DNA of 5,684 bases from Candidatus Bathyarchaeota archaeon (GCA_030671165.1 DAOVAG010000064.1:1-5684); one strand, 5' to 3'. Positions 1 through 5,295 are shown, counted from the stretch's first letter. The notes: generated by a model not told the origin, from the letters alone. A program made the numbers and translations.

Positions 1-319
1 TAAGATTTTAGAAAGATGGGGTTCAACGGGTGTCCAAGAAGTTTTGAATAGAACCGTCTTTAATCTCCTAAAAATGATAGTGATCTATCCAGTAGAGAAC
101 GTTGAACGACTGAGTAACCATGATGGTCAGGTTCTACCAGACGTATATCTAACTCCACACGGTACAACTGCAAAGGAATTCGCTTACATGATCCATACAG
201 ACCTTGGTGAAGGCTTTATTCATGCGATAAACGTACGTACTAAGAGAAGGATTGGTGAGGATTACATCCTTAATGGAGGAGATGTGATAAAAATCTTTTC
301 CGCTAAGAGAAGGACCTAA
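1..319 (+). CDS. ychF: Redox-regulated/Obg-like ATPase YchF, C-terminal part (TGS domain), 5' partial
   Basis: The frame is open to the left edge from base 2, so this is the last 105 residues of a longer protein ending at TAA 317-319. The visible part starts with KILERWGSTGVQEVLNR and continues through LLKMIVIYPVE, VLPDVYL, IHTDLGEGF and GGDVIKI. This series matches the end of archaeal YchF. The last 75 or so residues form the TGS fold (LKMIVIYPVE to VIKIFSAKRR). YchF is a cytosolic Obg-family P-loop NTPase that binds ribosomes and, in characterised members, prefers ATP; the nucleotide-binding G domain lies outside the window. A TTG at 44 could be read as a start but is internal, because conserved sequence precedes it. 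The gene converges with the next one, leaving 9 bases between stops. A T-rich run just past the stop is a possible terminator. The family call is strong; the exact subfamily rests on the C-terminal third only. Confidence 0.88.
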   Translation, partial: KILERWGSTGVQEVLNRTVFNLLKMIVIYPVENVERLSNHDGQVLPDVYLTPHGTTAKEFAYMIHTDLGEGFIHAINVRTKRRIGEDYILNGGDVIKIFSAKRRT

Positions 320-328
320 CAAGGGTTC

Positions 329-673
329 CTAGTTTTTTCCTTTTACATTGTAGTAATTATTTTCTTTCTTAGCTCCAAAGCTTCTGACACCTTTTTCGTT
401 TAACTGTCTTCGTAATTTTATTGCATCTTTAGTGGATATTTTCTTTTGTTTTTCCATGTAATCGATTATTTCATTTGCCTCTTCTAACGTGTCACATCGT
501 TTAAGAAAATCAATTACATCAGGATTGTATCCTCTAAAGGTTTTAGCTGCTATGTTTTCTTTTACTTTATCATTGGGTTGAATGGAATTAATCTTGATAG
601 CCACAGATTCTCCTTCTATTTCCTTTGCTAGATTTGGAAACATATCTTTGAATTTTTTCGATTTGAAATCCAA
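329..673 (-). CDS. DUF2095-like uncharacterised archaeal protein
   Basis: A 114-residue basic, soluble protein with no signal peptide or membrane segment. It starts at TTG 671-673; an in-frame TGA lies two codons upstream, so no longer start exists. The next internal ATG (residue 11) would cut into a conserved-looking N terminus. Recognisable blocks are FPNLAKEIE near residues 12-20, FRGYNPDVIDFLKRC at about 46-60, a helical stretch (EEANEIIDYMEKQKKIS), and LRRQLNEKGVRSFGAKKENNYY near the C terminus. From memory of the family, these fit DUF2095, a conserved archaeal protein of about this length with no known function. No catalytic motif is apparent. It follows the GlmU-like gene after 44 bases and is probably the last gene of the leftward run. 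No good Shine-Dalgarno sequence precedes the TTG. The family name is moderately certain; the function is unknown. Confidence 0.75.
   Translation of the reverse strand: MDFKSKKFKDMFPNLAKEIEGESVAIKINSIQPNDKVKENIAAKTFRGYNPDVIDFLKRCDTLEEANEIIDYMEKQKKISTKDAIKLRRQLNEKGVRSFGAKKENNYYNVKGKN
333..344 (+). terminator. Possible oligo-T terminator of ychF
   Basis: Fourteen bases after the ychF stop the + strand reads T6, CC, T4. Archaeal RNA polymerase stops at oligo-T tracts without needing a hairpin, so this run could end ychF transcription. It lies inside the 3' end of the convergent DUF2095-like gene, where the same bases encode lysine-rich residues, so it may simply reflect that coding sequence. Confidence 0.35.
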
Positions 674-717
674 TCTTCATCAACATAATTATTAAGTAGT
701 TTCTATTGTACGCTAGA

Positions 718-1989
718 TCAAGTTTTTCTTTTAAATTGTAACTCTTGCTTGTGTGAAACAATTATTCCAGATGGTAGATCTTCATATATTGTTGTACTTG
801 GTCCAATCCATGTGTCACCATCCACCTTAACACCTGGCATGAACCTCACTCCAATACCTGTCTTTACATTATCTCCTATTATCACACCGAGTTTCCTTAT
901 ACCGCTATCTACTACTTCCCCCTTCACCTTCACTTTAACAGCTATATCATCAAATCGGAGGTTTGAAGTAATTGTACCTGCACCAAAATTACACATCTCC
1001 CCAACGATGCTATCTCCTACATATGACATGTGACCAATATGTGTTTGATTTAGAATGAGACTATTCTTAATCTCACAAGCATTTCCTATTCTAACGCCTT
1101 TACCCAAACTCGTAAAGGGACGGATATAGCAATTTGGTCCAATGTCGCTTCCTTCACCAATCCATACTGGGCCTTCAATGTAGGCTCCTGAACGTATCTT
1201 TGTTCCCGTTCCAACACCTACAGGTCCTTTTAGATAGGCCCCCTTTTCCAATTCACCTTTATTCTCTAAATGTGCTTGTTTGAGAACCCTTCTATTTGCT
1301 TCGAGTAAGTCCCAAGGTCTACCTACATCAAGCCAATTCCTCGGTTCTATCTCCACAGATGCTAGTGAGACCCCCTCTTTTAAAAGGAGATTCAGTGTAT
1401 CTGTTATCTCAAATTCTTTTCTTTGAGATTTCACCGTTTTCTGTATTGCCTTAAATATTTTCTTTGAAAAAATATATACTCCAACGTTGGCTAGGTTTCC
1501 GAATTCTTTTGATTTAGGTTTCTCAACTATCTTCAAAACTTGATCCTTTTCTATTTTAACGATACCATATCGATTAATTTCTTCTACAGTTGTTAAAGTT
1601 AGAGTTATCAAACCTTTTTCAGCGTATTTTTGTCGCGTAATTTTCACAACTGAAGCGTCTATAAGAAGATCTCCATAGAGCATGAGAAAATCATCATCAG
1701 AAACATATTCTTCACTTAAACTTACAGCATCAGCTGTTCCAAACCACTTTTCCTGTTCTATATAGCTTAATTTAACTCCAAAATCTTTACCATCACGAAA
1801 ATAATTCCGAACCAACTCTTTACGATACCCGATAATTATAAGAATTTCTTCAATTCCATTTTCCTTAAGAGCTAACAGAAGATGTTCAAGAATCGGTTTA
1901 CCTGCAAGAGGAATCATACACTTTGGTCTATATAATGTTAAAGGTCTTAATCTAGAACCTTCGCCTGCAGCTAAGATAACCGCTTTCAT
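718..1989 (-). CDS. Archaeal GlmU-like bifunctional sugar-1-phosphate nucleotidylyltransferase/acetyltransferase
   Basis: A 423-residue two-domain enzyme starting at ATG 1987-1989, with a strong Shine-Dalgarno sequence 7 bases upstream. Residues 1-235 are a nucleotidylyltransferase domain: LAAGEGSRLRPLT at 6-18 followed by PK22-23, GTADAV at 84-89, LYGDLLID at 104-111, EKP at 156-158, NVGVYIF at 168-174 and WLDVGRPWD at 219-227. It should join a sugar-1-phosphate to UTP or dTTP. Residues 245-405 are a left-handed beta-helix of hexapeptide repeats ending in NFGAGTITSNLRFDD at 334-348, the acetyltransferase-type motif. H320, Y323 and N343 have the spacing I recall for the acetyltransferase residues of Sulfolobus ST0452. 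The likely product is UDP-N-acetylglucosamine made from glucosamine-1-phosphate, for archaeal glycans and N-glycosylation, acting in the cytosol. It is cotranscribed with the upstream nucleotidyltransferase gene (27-base gap). Simple glucose-1-phosphate thymidylyl- or uridylyltransferase activity is the main alternative; sugar and nucleotide preference cannot be read from sequence. Confidence 0.9.
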   Translation of the reverse strand: MKAVILAAGEGSRLRPLTLYRPKCMIPLAGKPILEHLLLALKENGIEEILIIIGYRKELVRNYFRDGKDFGVKLSYIEQEKWFGTADAVSLSEEYVSDDDFLMLYGDLLIDASVVKITRQKYAEKGLITLTLTTVEEINRYGIVKIEKDQVLKIVEKPKSKEFGNLANVGVYIFSKKIFKAIQKTVKSQRKEFEITDTLNLLLKEGVSLASVEIEPRNWLDVGRPWDLLEANRRVLKQAHLENKGELEKGAYLKGPVGVGTGTKIRSGAYIEGPVWIGEGSDIGPNCYIRPFTSLGKGVRIGNACEIKNSLILNQTHIGHMSYVGDSIVGEMCNFGAGTITSNLRFDDIAVKVKVKGEVVDSGIRKLGVIIGDNVKTGIGVRFMPGVKVDGDTWIGPSTTIYEDLPSGIIVSHKQELQFKRKT

Positions 1990-1996
1990 GTTACAT

Positions 1997-2003
1997 CCTC
2001 CTC
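1997..2003 (-). promoter_or_regulatory. Shine-Dalgarno site of the GlmU-like gene
   Basis: On the minus strand these bases read GAGGAGG and end 7 bases before the ATG at 1989. This near-perfect match to the archaeal anti-SD sequence fixes the start of the GlmU-like gene. Confidence 0.85.
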
Positions 2004-2016
2004 AAATTTTAACGAT

Positions 2017-2634
2017 TTATTTTACATTCCATTTTGGGATTAACTTTTTTGTGGGATCAGTATCTAGTATCTTTTTAAGTTGCTCGATAGTAAGGCCTGT
2101 TATATAATCTCCATAAAGTTCACATCTACGTTTTTCATTCATATACGTTAAATCTTTAACTACAACTTCTACTTCATCTCCCGAAGGAAGTAATATGTAG
2201 ATGTGGTAATACTTCTCTGTTTTTCCTTTTGCAGTTTTGTAAGAGTATTTTCCACTTAAGATGTTATACTTCATCTTAATTATATTATACACTGATCCAA
2301 TATCATCTGAATAGACGGTGATGTCTATGTCGCTTCCTTTTTTGGCTGTACCACGCCAGACTCCTCCAATGAGTTTTGGATTAAACTCTTTGAGGTGTTC
2401 CATAATGCGAAGACTTTCCTGTCGAAGGCGTATGTTCAACGTACTTCTTGTTTTACCCTCCATCTCATCTGCAAATTTATCTAATTCTATTACTACCTCT
2501 AGATTACTAGGGAAAACCTTTTCATTTAGATCTCTACAAGCTTTCTTCTTAGCTTGTTTGTAATCTCTAGATATCTTATAATAAAGGAGTTTTGCTGCCT
2601 CCTGAGCAATCTTGATCCTTCTCTCCTTTTCCAT
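2017..2634 (-). CDS. Class I-like nucleotidyltransferase domain protein (Pol beta superfamily)
   Basis: A soluble 205-residue protein. The core motif is GGVWRGTAKKGSDIDITVY at residues 90-108, giving the GG...D-x-D signature of the Pol beta nucleotidyltransferase superfamily with D102 and D104 as metal ligands. A later strand, DEVEVVV (about 153-159), offers E154 or E156 as the third carboxylate. The RGT-A-x-x-G-S-D pattern recalls class I members (CCA-adding enzyme, OAS) more than small HEPN-paired MNT proteins. About 80 residues of predicted helix come first. A conserved-looking tail (CELYGDYITGLTIEQLKKIL) follows. The substrate is unknown: it lacks the extra domains of a CCA-adding enzyme and no HEPN or other antitoxin partner is adjacent. 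A TTG at 2635-2637 directly before the ATG is equally possible as the start (SD spacing 6 versus 9 bases). The gene lies 65 bases downstream of eS1 and 27 bases upstream of the GlmU-like gene, suggesting one transcript. Confidence 0.82.
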   Translation of the reverse strand: MEKERRIKIAQEAAKLLYYKISRDYKQAKKKACRDLNEKVFPSNLEVVIELDKFADEMEGKTRSTLNIRLRQESLRIMEHLKEFNPKLIGGVWRGTAKKGSDIDITVYSDDIGSVYNIIKMKYNILSGKYSYKTAKGKTEKYYHIYILLPSGDEVEVVVKDLTYMNEKRRCELYGDYITGLTIEQLKKILDTDPTKKLIPKWNVK

Positions 2635-2643
2635 CAAAAGAAA

Positions 2644-2650
2644 CCACCTT
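2644..2650 (-). promoter_or_regulatory. Shine-Dalgarno site of the nucleotidyltransferase gene
   Basis: The minus strand reads AAGGTGG, 6 bases before the TTG at 2637 and 9 before the ATG at 2634. It supports initiation here but does not decide between the two adjacent codons. Confidence 0.7.
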
Positions 2651-2699
2651 AAAAATGGATCTGAATATATTAGAGGAAAAGGTAATAATTGATCTTTTT

Positions 2700-3335
2700 C
2701 TAAACTTTAGGTATATCCTCTACAGATACTTCTATTTCCTTCTTTATAGGTGAAGCAAGTAACTTTGTCTTTCTTATACCAACATGTCTGATGGGGATTA
2801 TATTTTTTGCTTCATTGTACATGTCAGAAGCTATCTTTCCTAAAACCGCTTCTCGAACAAACTGTTCGAAGGTTAAATCTTGTGCTTTCTCATATGCAAT
2901 TCTTTGAATAATCTTTCTAACTGCAGAGACTTGAGAGGTTCTAGCTTTCTGAGAAGAGAGGACTACAATGGATGCTCTCACTTTGTATCCATCTTTTGTT
3001 GTTAAATTTAGTATATCATCAATCCTTGTACTTCTTCTTCTGACTAATCCTCTTAAATACTCTCTTGAATATTCATGTCCCTTGAAAATTGTAGCACAGT
3101 CATTCCCTTTGACATCAGTAATTTTGAAAAAAAGTTTTAAATGTTGGTGGGCAAAATCATCTGTAAGATCATACAGAGTCTTCGCAATAACTCGCCCGAT
3201 CATTTTATCTGGATCACTACAAGGTGCTGAGCCTATATAGGCTTCTCCAAAATACGAAGGACTCTGAATATTATACCAAGTTTTCATTCTCCATTTATCT
3301 TGAACTTTTCTTCGTCTCCTTGGCAACCATTTCAC
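2700..3335 (-). CDS. rps3ae: Small ribosomal subunit protein eS1 (30S ribosomal protein S3Ae)
   Basis: A 211-residue basic protein of normal length for archaeal eS1, a structural protein of the 30S subunit. The N terminus is a positively charged tail (RRRRKVQDKW), followed by TWYNIQSPSYFGEAYIG, then GRVIAKTLYDLTDDF and QHLKLFFKI. The family block HEYSREYLRGLVRRRSTRID comes mid-protein, with DGYKVRASIVV after it. The start is GTG 3333-3335, because an in-frame TAA lies four codons upstream and the basic tail is complete from here. Unlike most of its neighbours it has no usable Shine-Dalgarno sequence: only TTGGA directly abutting the start codon. It may be translated from a leaderless or very short-leader mRNA. 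Upstream, 61 bases away, is the Pcc1 end of the HAD-Pcc1 gene; pcc1 next to the eS1 gene is, as I recall, a common archaeal arrangement. The gap holds TATA-like boxes and inverted repeats, so it may have its own regulated promoter. Confidence 0.95.
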   Translation of the reverse strand: MKWLPRRRRKVQDKWRMKTWYNIQSPSYFGEAYIGSAPCSDPDKMIGRVIAKTLYDLTDDFAHQHLKLFFKITDVKGNDCATIFKGHEYSREYLRGLVRRRSTRIDDILNLTTKDGYKVRASIVVLSSQKARTSQVSAVRKIIQRIAYEKAQDLTFEQFVREAVLGKIASDMYNEAKNIIPIRHVGIRKTKLLASPIKKEIEVSVEDIPKV

Positions 3336-3354
3336 TCCAATTGGTTAATGTTAG

Positions 3355-3376
3355 TGTAAACGAACTATAGTTTACA
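3355..3376. repeat. Inverted repeat in the eS1 promoter/leader region
   Basis: TGTAAAC (3355-3361) and GTTTACA (3370-3376) are exact reverse complements separated by 8 bases. Within it lies a perfect 10-base palindrome, AACTATAGTT (3363-3372). The element covers the region just downstream of the first TATA-like box and overlaps the second. It is placed where an archaeal repressor could block transcription start, or it could form a short hairpin in the longer transcript. Arm centres are 15 bases apart. In AT-rich DNA part of this may be chance. Confidence 0.5.
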
Positions 3377-3385
3377 GTTTAAAAA
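3365..3385 (-). promoter_or_regulatory. Candidate promoter of the eS1 gene (two TATA-like boxes)
   Basis: On the minus strand, TTTTTAAA at 3378-3385 is preceded by an A/G-rich BRE-like stretch, and AACTATAG lies at 3365-3372. Their centres are about 46 and 33 bases before the GTG at 3335. Taking 25 bases from box to start site, they predict leaders of about 20 and 7 bases. I cannot decide which is used. The first box begins 12 bases after the preceding gene's stop. Confidence 0.45.
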
Positions 3386-3396
3386 GGTTTACCTTT
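3383..3396. repeat. 14-base palindromic element at the BRE side of the eS1 promoter
   Basis: AAAGGT (3383-3388) and ACCTTT (3391-3396) form an inverted repeat with a 2-base spacer. It directly abuts the stop codon of the HAD-Pcc1 gene and overlaps the BRE side of the TTTTTAAA box. The 2-base loop makes a hairpin unlikely, so a protein-binding site is the more natural reading. Function is unproven. Confidence 0.35.
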
Positions 3397-4281
3397 CTAA
3401 GACGCTTCTTTAACAATGTTTAACACACTTTCCGCGGCCTGAATACACGATAAAAGATCATTGATTGTTGAGAGCAGAGTTTCAACCTTTCTTATAGTAA
3501 CTATTTTAACTGCAACTCTTCTTACATCCCTTCTTGCTTTTATGATTAAACCAAATGGTGTTGTTAAATTATCGGGGGCAATTGCTCTTACGATTGATTT
3601 TGCCTTCTTACCACTTGAATAATTGAAATAAAACTCAGCCTTGATAATTTCCTTCCTATTTAAGAGCCATGGTAATATCTTCCTTAAATCAGTCCCTTCT
3701 ATTACTAAATCTGCAGCTTCCCTAATTAAGTCATCTTTAGGATTAAACGCTATACTTAGTCCTGAATCCATAAAAAGAGGAATATCATATTTGCTGTCTC
3801 CAATAGTTACACACTGTTTACTATCTATTCCTTCAACTTCACTCATTTTTTTTAAGACAACATCTTTTTTCATTAAAGAGACAGCTTCCTCGCCTTCACC
3901 TGTCAGTCTTCCATCATCTCCAACAAGTAATTTATTAGAATAAGAGTAATCTATCCCTAACTCTTCCTTCACTCGATCAGCAAGTATTGATATACCGCTA
4001 CTGATAATTGCGATCTTATAACCATTCTTTTTCAGTTCTTTCACTGTCTCAATAGCACCCTTCATTAAAGGTGCTTTATTAAGAATATTCTTAATTTTAT
4101 CTACACACGGTCTATTCCATAGTCGAATGTCAGATCTCATAAATTCTTTAAAATCAATCTGGTCTTTCAGATGTTTCTGGAAGTTTACTTGATTGTCGAC
4201 ACCAAAGGCTTTATGAATCATTCCCCAACTACTATCAATGTCTACTAAGACCCCATCAAGGTCGAAGACAACTATCTTCAC
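3397..4281 (-). CDS. HAD-IB phosphatase (SerB-like) fused to a Pcc1-like KEOPS domain
   Basis: A 294-residue two-part protein. Residues 1-205 are a phosphoserine-phosphatase-like HAD-IB domain: VFDLDGVLVD (nucleophile D7, acid/base D9), the DSSW cap region at 16-19, IISSG (S95) at 92-96, K139 in a MKKD segment, and GDSKYDI with D162 and D166. All catalytic HAD positions are present. The order and spacing follow the Methanocaldococcus phosphoserine phosphatase, but the GDGAND asparagine is replaced by tyrosine (Y165) and the cap entry differs, so phosphoserine is not an assured substrate. Residues 213-292 resemble Pcc1, the dimerising KEOPS subunit for tRNA t6A: AEFYFNYSSGKKAKSIVRAI, APDN, then a strand pair and a C-terminal helix (STINDLLSCIQAAESVL). 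The start is GTG 4279-4281, chosen because AGGTGG ends 7 bases upstream; an in-frame TTG at 4323 would translate a TATA-like sequence. The adjacent eS1 gene supports the Pcc1 call. The HAD call is strong, the Pcc1 call moderate. Confidence 0.85.
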   Translation of the reverse strand: MKIVVFDLDGVLVDIDSSWGMIHKAFGVDNQVNFQKHLKDQIDFKEFMRSDIRLWNRPCVDKIKNILNKAPLMKGAIETVKELKKNGYKIAIISSGISILADRVKEELGIDYSYSNKLLVGDDGRLTGEGEEAVSLMKKDVVLKKMSEVEGIDSKQCVTIGDSKYDIPLFMDSGLSIAFNPKDDLIREAADLVIEGTDLRKILPWLLNRKEIIKAEFYFNYSSGKKAKSIVRAIAPDNLTTPFGLIIKARRDVRRVAVKIVTIRKVETLLSTINDLLSCIQAAESVLNIVKEAS

Positions 4282-4288
4282 TTTTTTT

Positions 4289-4294
4289 CCACCT
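4289..4294 (-). promoter_or_regulatory. Shine-Dalgarno site of the HAD-Pcc1 gene
   Basis: The minus strand reads AGGTGG, ending 7 bases before GTG 4281. The spacing equals that of the GlmU-like gene, and this decides the start against the upstream TTG at 4323. Confidence 0.75.
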
Positions 4295-4310
4295 GTCTGT
4301 TCTTTTGCTC

Positions 4311-4317
4311 TTATATA
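4311..4317 (-). promoter_or_regulatory. TATA-like box upstream of the HAD-Pcc1 gene
   Basis: The minus strand reads TATATAA, centred 33 bases before GTG 4281. Standard archaeal spacing would place transcription start at about 4287-4290, which would leave only a few leader bases and truncate the Shine-Dalgarno site. An AT-rich alternative at about 4329-4352 would give a leader of roughly 35 bases that keeps the SD. Either may be the real promoter of the leftward run. Confidence 0.4.
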
Positions 4318-4389
4318 ATGCAAAGGATTTCCATAACAAATAAAATAACATTTAATGTAGATCCGAACAAGAACATCTTAATTATTTTA

Positions 4390-4479
4390 ATGATAAGACT
4401 TACCACAGTCCCGCTTAGGCTGAAGGTTGCATCAATGGAAGAAAACGATGAATGTCTACTTGCGAGCAGTTCCCTTTAA
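4390..4479 (+). other. GC-richer island; possible 29-residue ORF or small RNA
   Basis: In the 258 bases between the HAD-Pcc1 region and the EF-like gene, bases 4396-4478 are clearly less AT-rich than their flanks, which is often a sign of a structured RNA or a coding segment in AT-rich archaea. An ATG at 4390 opens a 29-codon frame ending at TAA 4477-4479 with no Shine-Dalgarno. On the minus strand, TTATAAT at 4486-4492 resembles a TATA box, and CTGCT/AGTAG can form a 5-pair stem (4457-4470). I found no tRNA arms, and C and D box-like words are not at C/D sRNA spacing. I do not recognise a product; this only records that the gap is not featureless. Confidence 0.25.
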
Positions 4480-4581
4480 CTCTAAGTATTATAACTTCTT
4501 TCAAATATTTTAAACTCTGACTTTATGAAAGTAGCATCGTATAAGATTCTCTATAACATACATTCAACTATTTTTCGGTAC

Positions 4582-4827
4582 CTAAGATACCTTGTACACT
4601 TTATCTTTCTTCCTTACTTTACCATCAACTTTAAGTCCGATGCTTTGACCCTTCTTAGCTTTAGTTATATCTTTTTGTTCTATCTGCATAGAAGTCACAT
4701 TTTGTTCTATATGGGTAGTTGTACCCTTTATGAGAATTTTTTCTCCAATCGATAAGACCCCTCCTAATTTGATGATGGCTACTCCTATTCTAGAGAAATA
4801 ATGGGTTATTTCCCCTATCTTTTTCAT
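4582..4827 (-). CDS. Small translation elongation factor-like protein (EF-Tu domain 2-like beta-barrel)
   Basis: An 81-residue protein consisting of one beta-barrel domain. MKKIGEITHYFSRIGVAIIKL at the N terminus, VLSIGEKILIKG at 24-35, SMQIEQKDITKAKKGQSIGLKVDGKVRKKDKVYKV at 46-80 follow the pattern of domain 2 of EF-Tu-type GTPases. It also fits the stand-alone archaeal family usually annotated translation elongation factor-like protein. There is no G domain, so it cannot be a GTPase; the function is unknown. The start at ATG 4825-4827 is fixed by AGGAGGA 6 bases upstream. It overlaps the end of the GYD-like gene by 38 bases, so its ribosome binding site is inside that ORF and translation is probably coupled. 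The stop is TAG 4582-4584. Family assignment is by remembered pattern and length, and is fairly secure. Confidence 0.82.
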   Translation of the reverse strand: MKKIGEITHYFSRIGVAIIKLGGVLSIGEKILIKGTTTHIEQNVTSMQIEQKDITKAKKGQSIGLKVDGKVRKKDKVYKVS

Positions 4828-5089
4828 ATATCTTCCTCCTATGTTCGTTTTCTTTAGTGGAGATCGCTACCATAGTCTCGAGTGTGTAGTTTGTAGAGAA
4901 GCCTATTATCACAATCAAGTTTGAGGCCGTTTTATCATTCATTGCTCCAAAGATGATTACCGCTTCGTATTGATCAAAGACAAAGTATACTTCTTTGATA
5001 GCTATCCTTTCAGGAGCCTTGAACTCATCGAGGTACCTAATGGTTTCTATACCTTTACCTTTAGGCTTCAAGAGAGTTATGTAGGTCAT
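4790..5089 (-). CDS. GYD domain-like protein
   Basis: A 99-residue soluble protein from ATG 5087-5089 to a stop at 4790. It opens with MTYITLLKPKGKGIETI, then IKEVYFVFDQYEAVIIFGAMNDKTASNLIVIIG and YTLETMVAIS. This strand-helix order, with an FDQYEAVIIF segment in place of the classical GxYDxVxxxE, fits the ferredoxin-like GYD family (small dimeric alpha-beta proteins of unknown function). The family core ends near residue 78. The last 20 residues (KENEHRRKIYEK onward) are a charged tail read through the ribosome binding site and first codons of the EF-like gene. That tail may be only a by-product of the overlap. There is no strong Shine-Dalgarno sequence; a TATA-like box sits about 41 bases upstream. 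An AsnC/Lrp-type ligand domain has a similar fold and is the main alternative. Confidence 0.72.
   Translation of the reverse strand: MTYITLLKPKGKGIETIRYLDEFKAPERIAIKEVYFVFDQYEAVIIFGAMNDKTASNLIVIIGFSTNYTLETMVAISTKENEHRRKIYEKDRGNNPLFL
4834..4840 (-). promoter_or_regulatory. Shine-Dalgarno site of the EF-like gene inside the upstream ORF
   Basis: The minus strand reads AGGAGGA, 6 bases before ATG 4827. It lies within the codons for the HRRKI segment of the overlapping GYD-like protein, so upstream translation passes over it. Confidence 0.8.
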
Positions 5090-5125
5090 ATTCTCTTTTC
5101 ACTAATACAATCTATATGTCTTTCT

Positions 5126-5139
5126 AAATTTAATATTTT
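5126..5139 (-). promoter_or_regulatory. Candidate promoter of the GYD/EF-like gene pair
   Basis: The minus strand reads AAAATATTAAATTT, a BRE-like A run followed by a TATA-like TATTAAATTT (5126-5135). Its centre is about 41 bases before ATG 5089, which predicts a leader of roughly 15 bases. It is the best-placed such element for this gene pair, but the whole gap is AT-rich. Confidence 0.4.
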
Positions 5140-5285
5140 CTTCAAAGAGCTTGACTACTAATATAGTGATTTATTCAGTCTTTTCTGTAAAGTAATTAAT
5201 CTTTGAGGTCAATAATGTGTGGTTGACTCTTAAAAATAATAAACAGTATTTGAAACGAATTTATTTTCTCTTAATGAATTAGAAG

Positions 5286-5295
5286 ATATTTATTT
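5286..5295 (+). promoter_or_regulatory. TATA-like box upstream of the carboxylase gene
   Basis: GATATTTATT at 5286-5295, preceded by an AGAA BRE-like run, is centred about 38 bases before GTG 5329. It would give a leader of around 12 bases, enough to include the GGTGA ribosome binding site at 5319-5323. Confidence 0.4.

Noticed and set aside
749..1033. Plus-strand open frame of 94 codons
   Set aside because: It lies wholly antisense to the beta-helix part of the GlmU-like gene, has a low-complexity composition rich in Pro/Thr/Ser/Ile and has no SD. It is a shadow of the repeat pattern on the other strand.
2017..2634. MNT/HEPN-type toxin-antitoxin module
   Set aside because: No HEPN-like or other small partner gene is adjacent; the flanking genes are eS1 and the GlmU-like enzyme, and the N-terminal extension differs from minimal MNT proteins.
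4390..4478. tRNA, C/D box or H/ACA small RNA in the GC-richer island
   Set aside because: There is no T-arm GGTTCRA-like sequence or acceptor pairing. The D'-like CTGA and C'-like box are about 22 bases apart, far more than in archaeal C/D sRNAs, and no closing D box is near. No hairpin plus ACA arrangement was found.
4525..4755. Plus-strand open frame of 76 codons
   Set aside because: It is mostly antisense to the EF-like gene, which has a strong SD and family similarity. The plus-strand product is hydrophobic-aromatic, as expected for antisense of a lysine-rich gene.
4970..5161. Plus-strand open frame of 63 codons
   Set aside because: It is antisense to the GYD-like gene and the following promoter region, with no recognisable motif and no SD.
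5205..5229. Hairpin as riboswitch or operator for the carboxylase gene
   Set aside because: It is only seven pairs with a bulge, about 100 bases upstream of the start and upstream of the likely TATA box, so it would not be in the mRNA. Chance is likely in this AT-rich gap.
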